A stretch of 49,140 nt of DNA, taken from positions 1-49,140 of the forward strand of contig JADDKJ010000026.1 in the NCBI GenBank assembly GCA_033717875.1, in the 5' to 3' direction. Positions 41,364-49,140 of this stretch are shown in pieces (position 1 is the stretch's first letter; each line of letters starts with the position of its first letter). This DNA comes from SBBG01 sp033717875 (lineage in GTDB: Bacteria > Pseudomonadota > Gammaproteobacteria > Ga0077554 > Ga007554). The translations under genes and the position numbers were made by a program. The notes under the pieces are model-generated. The model was not told where the DNA came from, did no database searches, and saw only the letters and a program-made list of their open reading frames with translations.

Positions 41364-42383
41364 ATGACTGTCTATCATCACCACCCCGATCTGCCATGGA
41401 ATGTCTCCACCAGAGACGAACGGCGCTTCCGCACCATCTCGACGACGGCGCTGGCATGCGCGCTGCTGGTTGGCTTGATCATGTCCTATATCACCGTGCC
41501 GAAACCGCCCAGGGAAGAAGCCGAGCAGGTGCCGCCGCGCCTTGCCAAGATGATCATCGAACGCAAAAAGCTCCCGCCGCCGCCTCCACCGAAGCAGGAG
41601 ACGGTCAAAAAGGAAGACCTCAAGAAAGCGGAAGAACCCATCAAACCCAAGCCGCAACCGGCGCCCAAGGCGGAGATGAAAATCGAGCCCAAGCCCGTGG
41701 CCAAGACGGAGCCTGTGCCCCCACCGGCGGAGACGCCGCCACCCAAAGTGGATATCGAGGCGGCGCGCAAGAAAGCCGCCAGCACCGGATTGCTGGCGCT
41801 GAGCAACGATCTTGCGGCCTTGCGTGACAAACCCGTCGTACCGAATCCGTCGGATGAAAAGCTGGCCCACCCCGGCAAAGACGAACCCTTCGTCCAACGC
41901 GCCATGATCACCTCCGGCACGGCGCGCGCCGGCAGCAGCGCCGCCGCTGTGCCTCCCGCGCTGGCCAGCCGCAATCTCAACGGCGCCAAGCTCAGCGAAC
42001 GCGCCACCACGCGCGTCACCAGCCCGGAAGCGACGCGACAGGCCAGTGTTGGCGAAACAAGCACACCCAAGACCGCGCCCGCTGCGAAAGGCGGCCGCAG
42101 CGACGCGGAACTGCAAATGGCCTTCGACAAGAACAAGGGCGCGCTCTATTCGCTATACAAACGCGCCCAGCGCCAGGATCCCAACCTCCAAGGGCGAGTC
42201 GTGCTCAAGCTGACCATCGACCCCTCCGGCAAGGTCAGCGCCTGCGACGTGGTCTCCAGCGAACTCGATTCGCAAGAGCTGATCCAGAAGATCGTGGCGC
42301 GAGTGTTGATGTTCGATTTCGGCAGCGAAGACACCGGCACGGCGGTGAAGACGTTCTCCATCGATTTTGTGCCAACGTCGTAA
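41364..42383 (+). CDS. TonB-like/AgmX-type energy transducer
   Basis: The 339-residue protein has one N-terminal membrane segment (TTALACALLVGLIMSYITV). A long Pro/Lys/Glu-rich periplasm-spanning region follows (KKLPPPPPPKQ, KPQPAPKAEMKIEPKP). The C-terminal domain (LYSLYKRAQRQDPNLQGRVVLKLTIDPSGKVSACDVVSSELD) is the AgmX/PglI type related to TonB. It probably couples the TolQ/TolR-like motor to an outer-membrane partner such as the large TPR lipoprotein. It is the last gene of the cluster and converges on the mod gene; no terminator is evident in 42384-42436. Confidence 0.85.
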   Translation: MTVYHHHPDLPWNVSTRDERRFRTISTTALACALLVGLIMSYITVPKPPREEAEQVPPRLAKMIIERKKLPPPPPPKQETVKKEDLKKAEEPIKPKPQPAPKAEMKIEPKPVAKTEPVPPPAETPPPKVDIEAARKKAASTGLLALSNDLAALRDKPVVPNPSDEKLAHPGKDEPFVQRAMITSGTARAGSSAAAVPPALASRNLNGAKLSERATTRVTSPEATRQASVGETSTPKTAPAAKGGRSDAELQMAFDKNKGALYSLYKRAQRQDPNLQGRVVLKLTIDPSGKVSACDVVSSELDSQELIQKIVARVLMFDFGSEDTGTAVKTFSIDFVPTS

Positions 42384-42436
42384 CACTACGGATCTTTCTC
42401 CTCGAATAATTCTGGATTTCCCAGGCCGCTATTGCA

Positions 42437-44797
42437 TTACCCCACGTTCACCGGCACCAATACCATGGTGTCGTTGCCGAAGATGTCGATCACCTTCACC
42501 GCCACGGTGTGGCGCCCTTTTTGCGGGTAGGTGTGGGGCGCGGAGATCAGCTCCAGGCTGCGGTCGCGGCGGGTGCGGAAGCTCTGCCATTCGTTTTCGA
42601 AGATGTAGCCGCCGGTCCAGCGCTCTTCGAACTCGGGTTCGTCACTCCCGCGCAGGCGGGAGTCCAGGGGCTGATCGGAGTTCTGGATTCCCGCATTCGC
42701 GGGAATGACGGAGTCAATACCCACGTCTCTTGGAACCTTGATGATCTCCTTGCGGCTCATGTAGTCGAAGTCCACGGCCCAGTAGTCCACCCAGTCGGTC
42801 CAGTGTTTAGTCAACACGTCGGTAGTGACCACACCCTGCTTGTCCTTGCTCACCTTGATGAGCTGGCCGCGGTCGCCGCGCAGGTCACACACCACGTCGC
42901 TCTTGCCCTCCTTCAGCTCGGCGGCCACGGCGTCGAGCAGCCCTTGCGTGTAATAAACAGAAAAATCGGTCAGCTCGATCTGGACGGTGAACTTGTCTTT
43001 TTTGTCGTAACGCGGCGTCGCCTCGACGAAGCTGATATCGTGGAAACGCACCTGCCCCTTCTCCACCGCTCGTTTGTCGAACACCTCCGGCGGGATGGTG
43101 CGGGGCACGAGGTCGATGCCTTTTTGTTTCGATTCGTTGAGCACGGCGGGGAACAGGCCCATCTCGAACTCGAAGGCCAGCACGTCCACGCGCGAGGCGC
43201 CGCGCTTGCGGCACTCGGTGATCACCTCCTCCACGAACAACCGCCCAATAGGCAAATTGATTGGACCGACCACGACCAGCCGCCCTGCGTTCTTGCCGTG
43301 GAAAAAACTCTCGCCCTCCAGCGGCTGCGCCTTGTAGGCACGCAGGATCAAGTCGCGGAACTCGCGCTCCTTTTGCGCCAGCGCCTCCTGTTTCTGCTTG
43401 CCGCTCAAACGCCCACCGATGTTGAGATAGGCCTGACGCTCGTAGCGGCCGAGGTTCAGCACCTCGAAGGCGCGGAACGGATTGCCGGAATCCTTCAGCT
43501 CGCGCTGCACCTGGATCAGGCGCTTGCGCGTGGTGTGGATGCCGAACTTGCCGAGGTCGGTGGCGATCCACTTGCGCCCCAGCTTCTCCGCCACCGCCGC
43601 CGTGGTGCCGGAGCCGCAGAAGAAATCGGCGACGAGATCGCCTTCGTTGCTGCTGGCCTTGAGGATGCGTTCGAGCAAGGCTTCGGGTTTTTGGGTGGGA
43701 TAAGCGAGTCGTTCAAGTGCCTGACTGTTGACGGGTGCTAAATCTGTCCACACGTCAGGAACAGCAGTCCCTTCACTTTCATCCAAATAACGTTTGTATT
43801 CAGCGACGCCGTTCTTCGTATAACAAATGCGTCCATTCGCTTCGTGCTTCTTCATTGTTTCCATCGGGCAACGCCAAACGCGCCGCACTCCATTCCACTC
43901 GTATTCGTAGCCACCGCCGCTCAACCCTGTTGCTGTGAGATTATCTTTTCGATATTTGCGTCCGTCTTCGTCTTGGAATCGGTATTTCGTCTCAACATAT
44001 CCTTCGTTCAGCGGTTCGGATTGCGGGTTGAATATGACTTTGTCTCCCCGACTGAAAAAAAGAATCGTGTCGGCGACGTATGGGAAATATTTCGAGTCAC
44101 TGTGAGATGAGGTGCGCTTCCAAGTTATTTGCGCTTTGAACTGCGGAGTTCCAAAGACTTCGTGCAACACACTACGGACATAGAAATTCACCCGCCAATC
44201 GCAATGCACATAAATACTCCCATCCTCCGCCAACAAATCCCGCATCAGAATCAGCCGCTCGTAAATCATGGAGATGAACGAATCCGCCCCGCGCCCCCAG
44301 GTGTCGCGATAGGCGATCTGTTCCAGCAGGTTCGGTTCCTTGTGAAAGGTTTCGCCGCCGATCTCGATGTCCATGGAGAAGTCGGCGCCGACGTCGAAGG
44401 GCGGGTCGATGTAGATGAGCTTGAGCCCGCCCGCCTCTTCGATCTGGCGGCGCAGCGCGCCCGCTTTCAGCGAAGAAAGAATCAGCTTGTTGTCGCCCCA
44501 GATGAGCTTGTTGGTCCAGCCCTTGAGCTGGCGGCCGCGGGTGTCGAACAGCCCGAACTGCGGTGATTCCGGCGCCTCCTGGCGCGGTTCGTCCACATGC
44601 TCCAGCGTCTGGAACGGCAGCACGGTGGTGCAGACCTCGCGGCTCTTGCCGTTCCACACCAGCTCCACCTCGCGCTTGTCCTCGAAGAGCATGAAGCGGT
44701 ATTTCTCCGGCAGCGCCTTGCCCTGCTGGATGAGCTCGATGAGGTCGCGCTTTTCGGCGTCGGTGATGTCGTAGCTGGGTTTGGTGGGTTTGGCCAT
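42437..44797 (-). CDS. mod: Type III-like DNA methyltransferase (Mod) with repeat insertion
   Basis: The 786-residue protein is an N6-adenine or N4-cytosine methyltransferase of the beta order. Motif IV DPPF is at residues 131-134 (LKLIYIDPPFDVGADF) and the SAM-binding motif I DFFCGSGTTAAVAEKLG lies near residue 400. TYPTQKPEALLERIL precedes motif I. The C-terminal part would recognise the site or contact Res. Near residue 700 a foreign segment (DSVIPANAGIQNSD...SRLRGSDE) is encoded by a palindromic genomic repeat without breaking the frame. The start ATG 44797 lies 26 bp after the ATPase stop. Confidence 0.9.
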   Translation of the reverse strand: MAKPTKPSYDITDAEKRDLIELIQQGKALPEKYRFMLFEDKREVELVWNGKSREVCTTVLPFQTLEHVDEPRQEAPESPQFGLFDTRGRQLKGWTNKLIWGDNKLILSSLKAGALRRQIEEAGGLKLIYIDPPFDVGADFSMDIEIGGETFHKEPNLLEQIAYRDTWGRGADSFISMIYERLILMRDLLAEDGSIYVHCDWRVNFYVRSVLHEVFGTPQFKAQITWKRTSSHSDSKYFPYVADTILFFSRGDKVIFNPQSEPLNEGYVETKYRFQDEDGRKYRKDNLTATGLSGGGYEYEWNGVRRVWRCPMETMKKHEANGRICYTKNGVAEYKRYLDESEGTAVPDVWTDLAPVNSQALERLAYPTQKPEALLERILKASSNEGDLVADFFCGSGTTAAVAEKLGRKWIATDLGKFGIHTTRKRLIQVQRELKDSGNPFRAFEVLNLGRYERQAYLNIGGRLSGKQKQEALAQKEREFRDLILRAYKAQPLEGESFFHGKNAGRLVVVGPINLPIGRLFVEEVITECRKRGASRVDVLAFEFEMGLFPAVLNESKQKGIDLVPRTIPPEVFDKRAVEKGQVRFHDISFVEATPRYDKKDKFTVQIELTDFSVYYTQGLLDAVAAELKEGKSDVVCDLRGDRGQLIKVSKDKQGVVTTDVLTKHWTDWVDYWAVDFDYMSRKEIIKVPRDVGIDSVIPANAGIQNSDQPLDSRLRGSDEPEFEERWTGGYIFENEWQSFRTRRDRSLELISAPHTYPQKGRHTVAVKVIDIFGNDTMVLVPVNVG
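42641..42710. repeat. dRS3-like palindromic repeat inside mod
   Basis: GTCACTCCCGCGCAGGCGGG (from 42641) and the distal GGATTCCCGCATTCGCGGG plus AATGAC form inverted ends of a ~70-bp element. Such ATTCCCGC-palindromes are widely dispersed in proteobacteria; the neisserial dRS3 repeat is related in sequence. Here the element is read in frame as about 24 residues. Confidence 0.8.
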
Positions 44798-44823
44798 GGT
44801 CCGTTACTCAGATCTTTGCCGCA

Positions 44824-46023
44824 TCACACGGGGGTATTCCGGGGATTGCTGGCAGGCATGATGCGTTTCATGAAGTCGCCGAAGAGCGGCACGGTGAAGG
44901 CCGTATCACCATGGGAGGGGCTGTAAATCATCCCTTTCTTGATGAGGCTGTTGCGCACGGGCGCCACACTTTGGACCTTGACGCCCAACTGCTCCGCAAC
45001 GTCGCCGGACCGATGCGGTCCGTCGCCCAACTCCGCCAGCGCCCGCAGGTACTCTTTTTCGCGCGGTGTCAGGCGATCGAAGCGGACACGAAAGAAATTC
45101 GTATCGAGCCGCCTGATGGACTCATCCGTCGCTTGGCGCACATCGCCGATCTCGATGGGCGATTGGTCGGCGATATTCCATGACTGGTATCCCCACTCCT
45201 GCAGGAAGTAGGGATAGCCTTGCGTCTGAACGATCACTTCTTGCAACGCCTCATCGGTGAAGCGGACGTTCTCTTGCATGACCGGTTCCTGCAGCGCGGC
45301 GGCCGCGTCTTCCGGCTGAAGCGGGCCGAGTTCGGGGAACTGGAACAGACGCTCCGCATATGACTTGGCACGTCCGGCGAGGGCGACGAGTTGCGGCAGG
45401 CCGGCACCGATCAGTACCACGGGCAATTGGCGTTGTGAGATCTGATGCATGGCCATGATGAGCGCGCTGAGCTCTTCTTCGCTCAGGTACTGGAGTTCGT
45501 CCACGATGAGCGCGATGGCTGTTCCGCGATCCATTGCGGCCTCGCCCAGGGCGAGGAACAAGGCGGAGAGGTCGGCCTCCAAATCACCACTGTCGGCCGT
45601 ACCTTCCTCAGGATCGATGTCGATGCCAATTTCAATATCCTGGTACTTGAGTTTGACTCCATTGAAAAAGCTCTTGAGCACACGCAGGCCGCGCTTGGCC
45701 TTTTCGCTCACGGTGGCCATGCGATCCAGGGAGATCAACAACTGGCGCAGCGGCGGTAAGAGCAAGGCGGCGAGCGGTTTGTTTTCGTGGGCCTCGATGA
45801 AGACAGGCCGGTAGCCCATCTCCTCGGCCATTTCGCGAATCTTGTTCAGCAACACGGTCTTGCCGACGCCGCGCAACCCGATCAACAGCTGGCTGCGTTC
45901 CGGTCGTCCGGCTTTGATGCGCCCGAGCGTGACGCGCGCTTGCTCCAGAATCCGGCTCCGGCCAGCCAGTTCTGGCGGCGGCGAGCCGGCGCCAGGTGAG
46001 AAGGGGTTGTGCAGGGGGTCCAT
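44824..46023 (-). CDS. AAA/Orc-type ATPase between res and mod
   Basis: The 399-residue protein has a Walker A (LIGLRGVGKTVLLNKI, residues ~47-62), a Walker B (ALIVDELQYLSEEELSALI), and a sensor region (LPVVLIGAGLPQLVALAG). A C-terminal winged helix follows (LTPREKEYLRALAELGDGPHRSGDVAEQLGVKVQSV). The architecture resembles archaeal-type Orc/STAND-like or DUF815-like DNA-binding ATPases. Classic type III systems have only Mod and Res. Its place between them, on the same strand, suggests it belongs to the defence module, but it has its own promoter-like sequence. Confidence 0.85.
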   Translation of the reverse strand: MDPLHNPFSPGAGSPPPELAGRSRILEQARVTLGRIKAGRPERSQLLIGLRGVGKTVLLNKIREMAEEMGYRPVFIEAHENKPLAALLLPPLRQLLISLDRMATVSEKAKRGLRVLKSFFNGVKLKYQDIEIGIDIDPEEGTADSGDLEADLSALFLALGEAAMDRGTAIALIVDELQYLSEEELSALIMAMHQISQRQLPVVLIGAGLPQLVALAGRAKSYAERLFQFPELGPLQPEDAAAALQEPVMQENVRFTDEALQEVIVQTQGYPYFLQEWGYQSWNIADQSPIEIGDVRQATDESIRRLDTNFFRVRFDRLTPREKEYLRALAELGDGPHRSGDVAEQLGVKVQSVAPVRNSLIKKGMIYSPSHGDTAFTVPLFGDFMKRIMPASNPRNTPV

Positions 46024-46060
46024 AATATATTGATGTTACCAGAGGTTATCGAAGTATACG

Positions 46061-46089
46061 AATATATAGATAAACTATAATAACTTCAA
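46061..46089 (-). promoter_or_regulatory. Putative promoter of the ATPase gene
   Basis: On the minus strand TTGAAG (46084-46089) and TATATT (46061-46066) are separated by 17 bases, within a very AT-rich 84-bp gap between res and the ATPase gene. The -10 lies 37 bp before the ATG. Confidence 0.6.
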
Positions 46090-46107
46090 TATACCTCATT
46101 GAGACGC

Positions 46108-48822
46108 TCACTCCTGAAAGTCGCGGAAGGCTGTCGCGAGCGCTGCAAACAGTTTGGGTTTGTGTGTTTCGAACCCGGACTGATCGACGTAGATGAAATG
46201 GTATGCCGCCCCCCCTTCGGCCTGGCTGGCCGTCGTAGCGTCATCGCACCACTGGCGCAGGCGCTTCATCTTCTGTGGCAGGTCGAGCTCTTCACGCCCT
46301 TTGGTTTCGACGACCCACACCGTGCCGTCTGCGGTTTTGACGATGAAATCCGGTGTGTAGGTAGAAAGGTCGCCGTTGGCCTTGACGTAGTCGATCCTGA
46401 ATCCAACCGCCATGTAATTTTTGGCGAAGGCGGCAACATCCGGGGCGTTGTCGAGAAAGGCGGCGAAGGCGAGCTCGAAGCCACCCGCATGGGGTTCGCC
46501 GACGATCTTGCTGAAAAGCGATTTCTTCGGCGCCAGATAGTCACGGTGCTCGGTGCGGAAGGGGCGGGTGTCGCGCAGGCGAATGCGATCCTCGATGCGC
46601 GAGGCGCCAGCATCCTGCACGGTGAGGGCGTTGATGGCCTTGATGAAGCTATCGAAGAGAATCTTCCCCGCCTCGGGTTCGGAGAGGTTGCGCAGCACCA
46701 CGGGGTCTTCAAGATCGACGGGCGAATTTTCAAATAGATAGTTGGCGATGAAGCTCTTCACCTGCGGATAGAGCACATCGTAGCCGCCCACCAGTCGCAG
46801 CTCCTTCAGCAGTTGCCGTGCGAAGTAGGCGACCACGGAACGGTAATCCGCCGCGCCCGCGCCGTCGAGGGTGATGGTGTGGTCCACCTCGCCATCGAGC
46901 ATGGTCTTGAAGACGATCTCGCGAGTCTGCTCCGGTGTGAAAGGCTTCAATGGCAGGCGCGGGTTGCCGAGCGTGACGGGATCGAGCGCGGCCAGGTCTT
47001 TGTATTCGCGATTGTAGCGGCGCGAGAGTTTAGGGAGCTCGATGTCGAGCTCTTCCATGTTCTTTTCCGTGTTCGCGCTGTCCACCTCGACGACCAGCGA
47101 CTCTTTGCGACCGCTGCCCGGCCCCATCGGCACGCGCTCGAAGGTGACGCCCTCGCTCTGGATCGATTCGACGAACTCCATGAAGGCGGGCGTGCCCATG
47201 ACGGCGACGGTTTCGCGTATATCAGAACCGAAATACATGCGGCGCAGGCCGCGGCCCAGGGTCTGTTCGGGGAGGATGTTGCTCTTGGCGGCATAGGCGC
47301 GCAGACCGACGATGGTGGTGACGTTGCGCACGTCCCATCCCTCTTTGAGCATCAGCACCGAGACGATGGCCTTGTACGGCGACGTCCATGTATCAATATC
47401 GTTGGCTTCCTTGCGGAGTTTTTCGAGCGCCTCTTTATTCTTTCCCGACGCCGCCTCGGATATCTCGCCGTTGTTCTTGGTGTGAATCACCAATACCGCG
47501 CCTTGCAGTTCGGGACAGATCTTCTCAAGGTGCGCGCCGACTTCGTCGCAGTTGCGGGTATCGTCCACCATCACGAACAGCACGGCCTTCTTGCCCATGG
47601 GCTCGTGCTCGGCGTAGCTCTTGCGCCACTCTTCGACACCCAGTTGCAGATAGTCGGCGTACTTTTCGGTGAAGATGGCGCTGGCGTGCTCTTGCAGCCG
47701 GGCGCGGCTGGCGGCATCGGGCAATACTGGCTGTTTAACTACTCCCTGATAGATGGCCTCGACCAATGGATAGTCGGAGACGGTTTGCACGAAGATCGCG
47801 CCGTTGTTGTGGCGCGGCGTGGCGGTGACATCTACCTGTATTGCCAGGCGCCCGTCCTTCTGCAACATCTGATGGTGAATATCCTGAATAGATTTGAACC
47901 AGGCCATTCTCGGATCGTGAACGTGGTGTGCCTCATCGTTGAAAACCGCAAGCTCGTCGATCTCACGCACGATCTCGCCGAGGTCGGTATTGCTATCAGC
48001 GGTCTTGCCAACGGGCTTGGGGCCGAAGGGCGAGAGGAAGTAGTCGCGCAGGTCGTCATCCTCCAGCGAGGGCTCGCGCACGTCACCGAGATAGACGCGG
48101 TGGATATTGGTGAGAAAAATGTTGCCAGTGTCGCGGGCGACCCTTACATCGTCCTGGATGTGGAGAGTAATCTGAAAGTCGTCGCGCCAGTTTTGGCCGT
48201 CATAACCGTTGTCCGGGAGGATCGGGTCGTTGAAAAATATCCTCAGGCCATCGAAATCGGCGCGCAAACGATCAAGGACGATGATATTGGGGGCGATCAC
48301 CAGGAAGTTGCGCGCGAGGGCCGAACACAGTTCGTAGCGCTTGTGGAAGTAACTCCAGGCGATGAGCAGCGACAGCACTTTTGTCTTGCCCGCGCCGGTG
48401 GCCATCTTGACGACATAACGCGGCCACTGCTCGTCGAACATGTTGGCCGACACCGCGCCCGAGGCGTCGAAGCGCAGCAGGTCGAACTTATCCCGCACCT
48501 TGCACACATCGTGGAGCCAGATCACCGTTTCGACCGCTTCGCGCTGGGCGAAGTAGTAGCGGAAGGGGGACAACGAACCGTTGGACTGCTCGATCAGATG
48601 CTCGTTCTCGAACCACCAGTTTAAAAGCGCGCGCGACGTTGGCGATGCATCCGAGTACCGACTATTGCGCCACTGCACGATCTCATTACGAATATTGGCC
48701 ACCAGCGGCGGCAGCAACTTTTCGTAGGCCGTACTGCGCAACTCCTCGGCTGCCGGGAACCAGCGCTGGTCAGGCAACAGGGTTTCATAAGGCGAGGAAG
48801 GAAAATCTGGATGTAATGCCAC
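46108..48822 (-). CDS. res: Type III-like restriction endonuclease (Res helicase-nuclease)
   Basis: The ~904-residue protein is a DEAD/DEAH helicase with nuclease. It has Walker A VVKMATGAGKTKVLSLLIAW (ATGAGKT near residue 144), Walker B DEAHH (ELAVFNDEAHHVHDPR), and helicase motif VI-like EQTLGRGLRRMY. The C-terminal PD-(D/E)XK site is TPDFIVKTADGTVWVVETKG. It matches the group named BPTD_3080-family restriction endonucleases. I chose GTG 48822 (VALHPDFPSSPYE) because AAGGAAG precedes it and the family starts MALHPDF; ATG 48870 and TTG 48885 are alternatives. It is the first gene of the island. Confidence 0.88.
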   Translation of the reverse strand: MALHPDFPSSPYETLLPDQRWFPAAEELRSTAYEKLLPPLVANIRNEIVQWRNSRYSDASPTSRALLNWWFENEHLIEQSNGSLSPFRYYFAQREAVETVIWLHDVCKVRDKFDLLRFDASGAVSANMFDEQWPRYVVKMATGAGKTKVLSLLIAWSYFHKRYELCSALARNFLVIAPNIIVLDRLRADFDGLRIFFNDPILPDNGYDGQNWRDDFQITLHIQDDVRVARDTGNIFLTNIHRVYLGDVREPSLEDDDLRDYFLSPFGPKPVGKTADSNTDLGEIVREIDELAVFNDEAHHVHDPRMAWFKSIQDIHHQMLQKDGRLAIQVDVTATPRHNNGAIFVQTVSDYPLVEAIYQGVVKQPVLPDAASRARLQEHASAIFTEKYADYLQLGVEEWRKSYAEHEPMGKKAVLFVMVDDTRNCDEVGAHLEKICPELQGAVLVIHTKNNGEISEAASGKNKEALEKLRKEANDIDTWTSPYKAIVSVLMLKEGWDVRNVTTIVGLRAYAAKSNILPEQTLGRGLRRMYFGSDIRETVAVMGTPAFMEFVESIQSEGVTFERVPMGPGSGRKESLVVEVDSANTEKNMEELDIELPKLSRRYNREYKDLAALDPVTLGNPRLPLKPFTPEQTREIVFKTMLDGEVDHTITLDGAGAADYRSVVAYFARQLLKELRLVGGYDVLYPQVKSFIANYLFENSPVDLEDPVVLRNLSEPEAGKILFDSFIKAINALTVQDAGASRIEDRIRLRDTRPFRTEHRDYLAPKKSLFSKIVGEPHAGGFELAFAAFLDNAPDVAAFAKNYMAVGFRIDYVKANGDLSTYTPDFIVKTADGTVWVVETKGREELDLPQKMKRLRQWCDDATTASQAEGGAAYHFIYVDQSGFETHKPKLFAALATAFRDFQE

Positions 48823-49013
48823 TTGGGGCTTCCTTCGTAATCCAATGTGTTGACGAGAATTTACCACCATCGAGGTGGTGAACAAAGGTTTTTAGGATGG
48901 TGCTGTGCGTTGAATCTACTTCCGCCACAACCTGGAAAAACGGACATCCTAAAGATACTCGATCTCCAGCCCCCTGCCGGACCCTTCTCAAAGGCTGGCC
49001 ACCTTAAAGTAAA

Positions 49014-49140
49014 GGGTCTTCAGGAAATCGTGTGGGTCATTTTGCACGAAATTCATATAGCCGGGAGCATGCAAGTGAGAATTTTGAGTCTCAGATATTC
49101 CTCATCTCTGATCCCGTATGCCCGGCGCTGGATGACGCGA
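49014..49140 (-). mobile_element. ISL3-like insertion sequence, opposite end (partial)
   Basis: The terminal 24 bp (49014-49037, GGGTCTTCAGGAAATCGTG...) match the end at 104-127 at 22 of 24 positions. Inside lies a transposase 3' end. The flanking 8 bases AAAGTAAA (49006-49013) are a candidate target duplication; the other side is not visible. The intergenic stretch 48886-49013 before it holds no gene; it has a weak dyad TTTAGGATG (48891) / CATCCTAAA (48945). Confidence 0.8.
49053..49139 (-). CDS. ISL3-family transposase, C-terminal end (partial)
   Basis: The 28 visible residues read RVIQRRAYGIRDEEYLRLKI followed by LTCMLPAI and a stop. The block IQRRAYG-RDEEYLRLK is the usual C-terminus of DDE transposases of the ISL3 (IS204/IS1001/IS1096/IS1165) family. 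The rest runs off the window. The stop lies about 40 bp from the element's end. Confidence 0.75.
   Translation of the reverse strand, partial: RVIQRRAYGIRDEEYLRLKILTCMLPAI

Noticed and set aside
46813..48624. 603-residue plus-strand frame opposite res
   Set aside because: It is a mirror of the res coding sequence; composition and lack of motifs mark it as a shadow.
48891..48953. TTTAGGATG...CATCCTAAA dyad as a third family B copy
   Set aside because: Only the terminal CCTAAAAACC-like bases match; the conserved inner blocks are missing, so kinship is unproven.
1..49140. Circular molecule joined at the window ends
   Set aside because: The two IS ends would join in frame, but the result would be a 254-bp element with no cas3 5' half before it. 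Chromosomal housekeeping genes also argue for a linear contig.

Overview
This 49,140-base window looks like a chromosomal contig from a gammaproteobacterium-like organism. The evidence is the housekeeping gene content (pilB-pilC-pilD-coaE order, PilS/PilR with a sigma-54-type pilA promoter, a two-subunit glycine decarboxylase, tpx, dgkA) and generally GC-rich coding sequence. I cannot assign a genus. Both ends lie inside copies of an ISL3-like insertion sequence, and exactly 127 bp of it is present at each end. That is what an assembly graph with k = 127 leaves at a collapsed repeat, so the window is probably one complete contig.

1-8,655 is a type I-C CRISPR-Cas locus (cas3 remnant, cas5c, cas8c, cas7c, cas4, a BRO/DinD-like gene, cas1, cas2, array). 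cas3 is cut by the insertion sequence, so only its C-terminal third is visible. The effector genes (cas3 to cas7) are clearly AT-richer than cas4, cas1 and cas2. A frameshifted BRO/DinD-like gene sits, translationally coupled, between cas4 and cas1. The array has six identical 33-bp repeats and a seventh truncated to 25 bp, which runs straight into a decapitated Cys-rich membrane protein gene beside a MerR-type metal regulator.

8,862-16,480 holds a TonB-dependent receptor, an Asp-box (sialidase-like) secreted protein and a thioredoxin-fold protein in one operon. A ribosome hibernation factor, a DUF6763-type protein, a membrane protein, a PhzF-type enzyme and a lipoprotein hydrolase follow.

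16,481-23,158 is the glycine cleavage region. A tandem glycine riboswitch with a terminator precedes lipA, gcvT, gcvH and gcvPA; tpx and gcvPB follow. lipA is enclosed by two inverted ~150-bp copies of a modular repeat built from five hairpins, whose sequence differences mostly fall in loops or are compensated in stems. A shortened third copy lies at 8,148-8,222. A second palindromic family occurs at 13,275-13,376 and, with an extra nested hairpin, at 20,905-21,086.

23,162-33,949 carries dgkA, pilS, pilR, a vapBC toxin-antitoxin pair, pilA, pilB, pilC, pilD, coaE and a PfkB-type kinase. 34,161-42,383 is an eight-gene cluster with TPR proteins, a TolQ/ExbB-like channel, two ExbD/TolR-like proteins and a TonB-like/AgmX protein. 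It resembles the Agl/Glt-type envelope motors.

42,437-48,822 is a type III-like restriction-modification island on the minus strand (res, AAA ATPase, mod). The mod gene contains an in-frame palindromic repeat insertion. The best candidates for undescribed biology are the hairpin-array repeats around lipA and the BRO/DinD-like gene wired into the cas operon.
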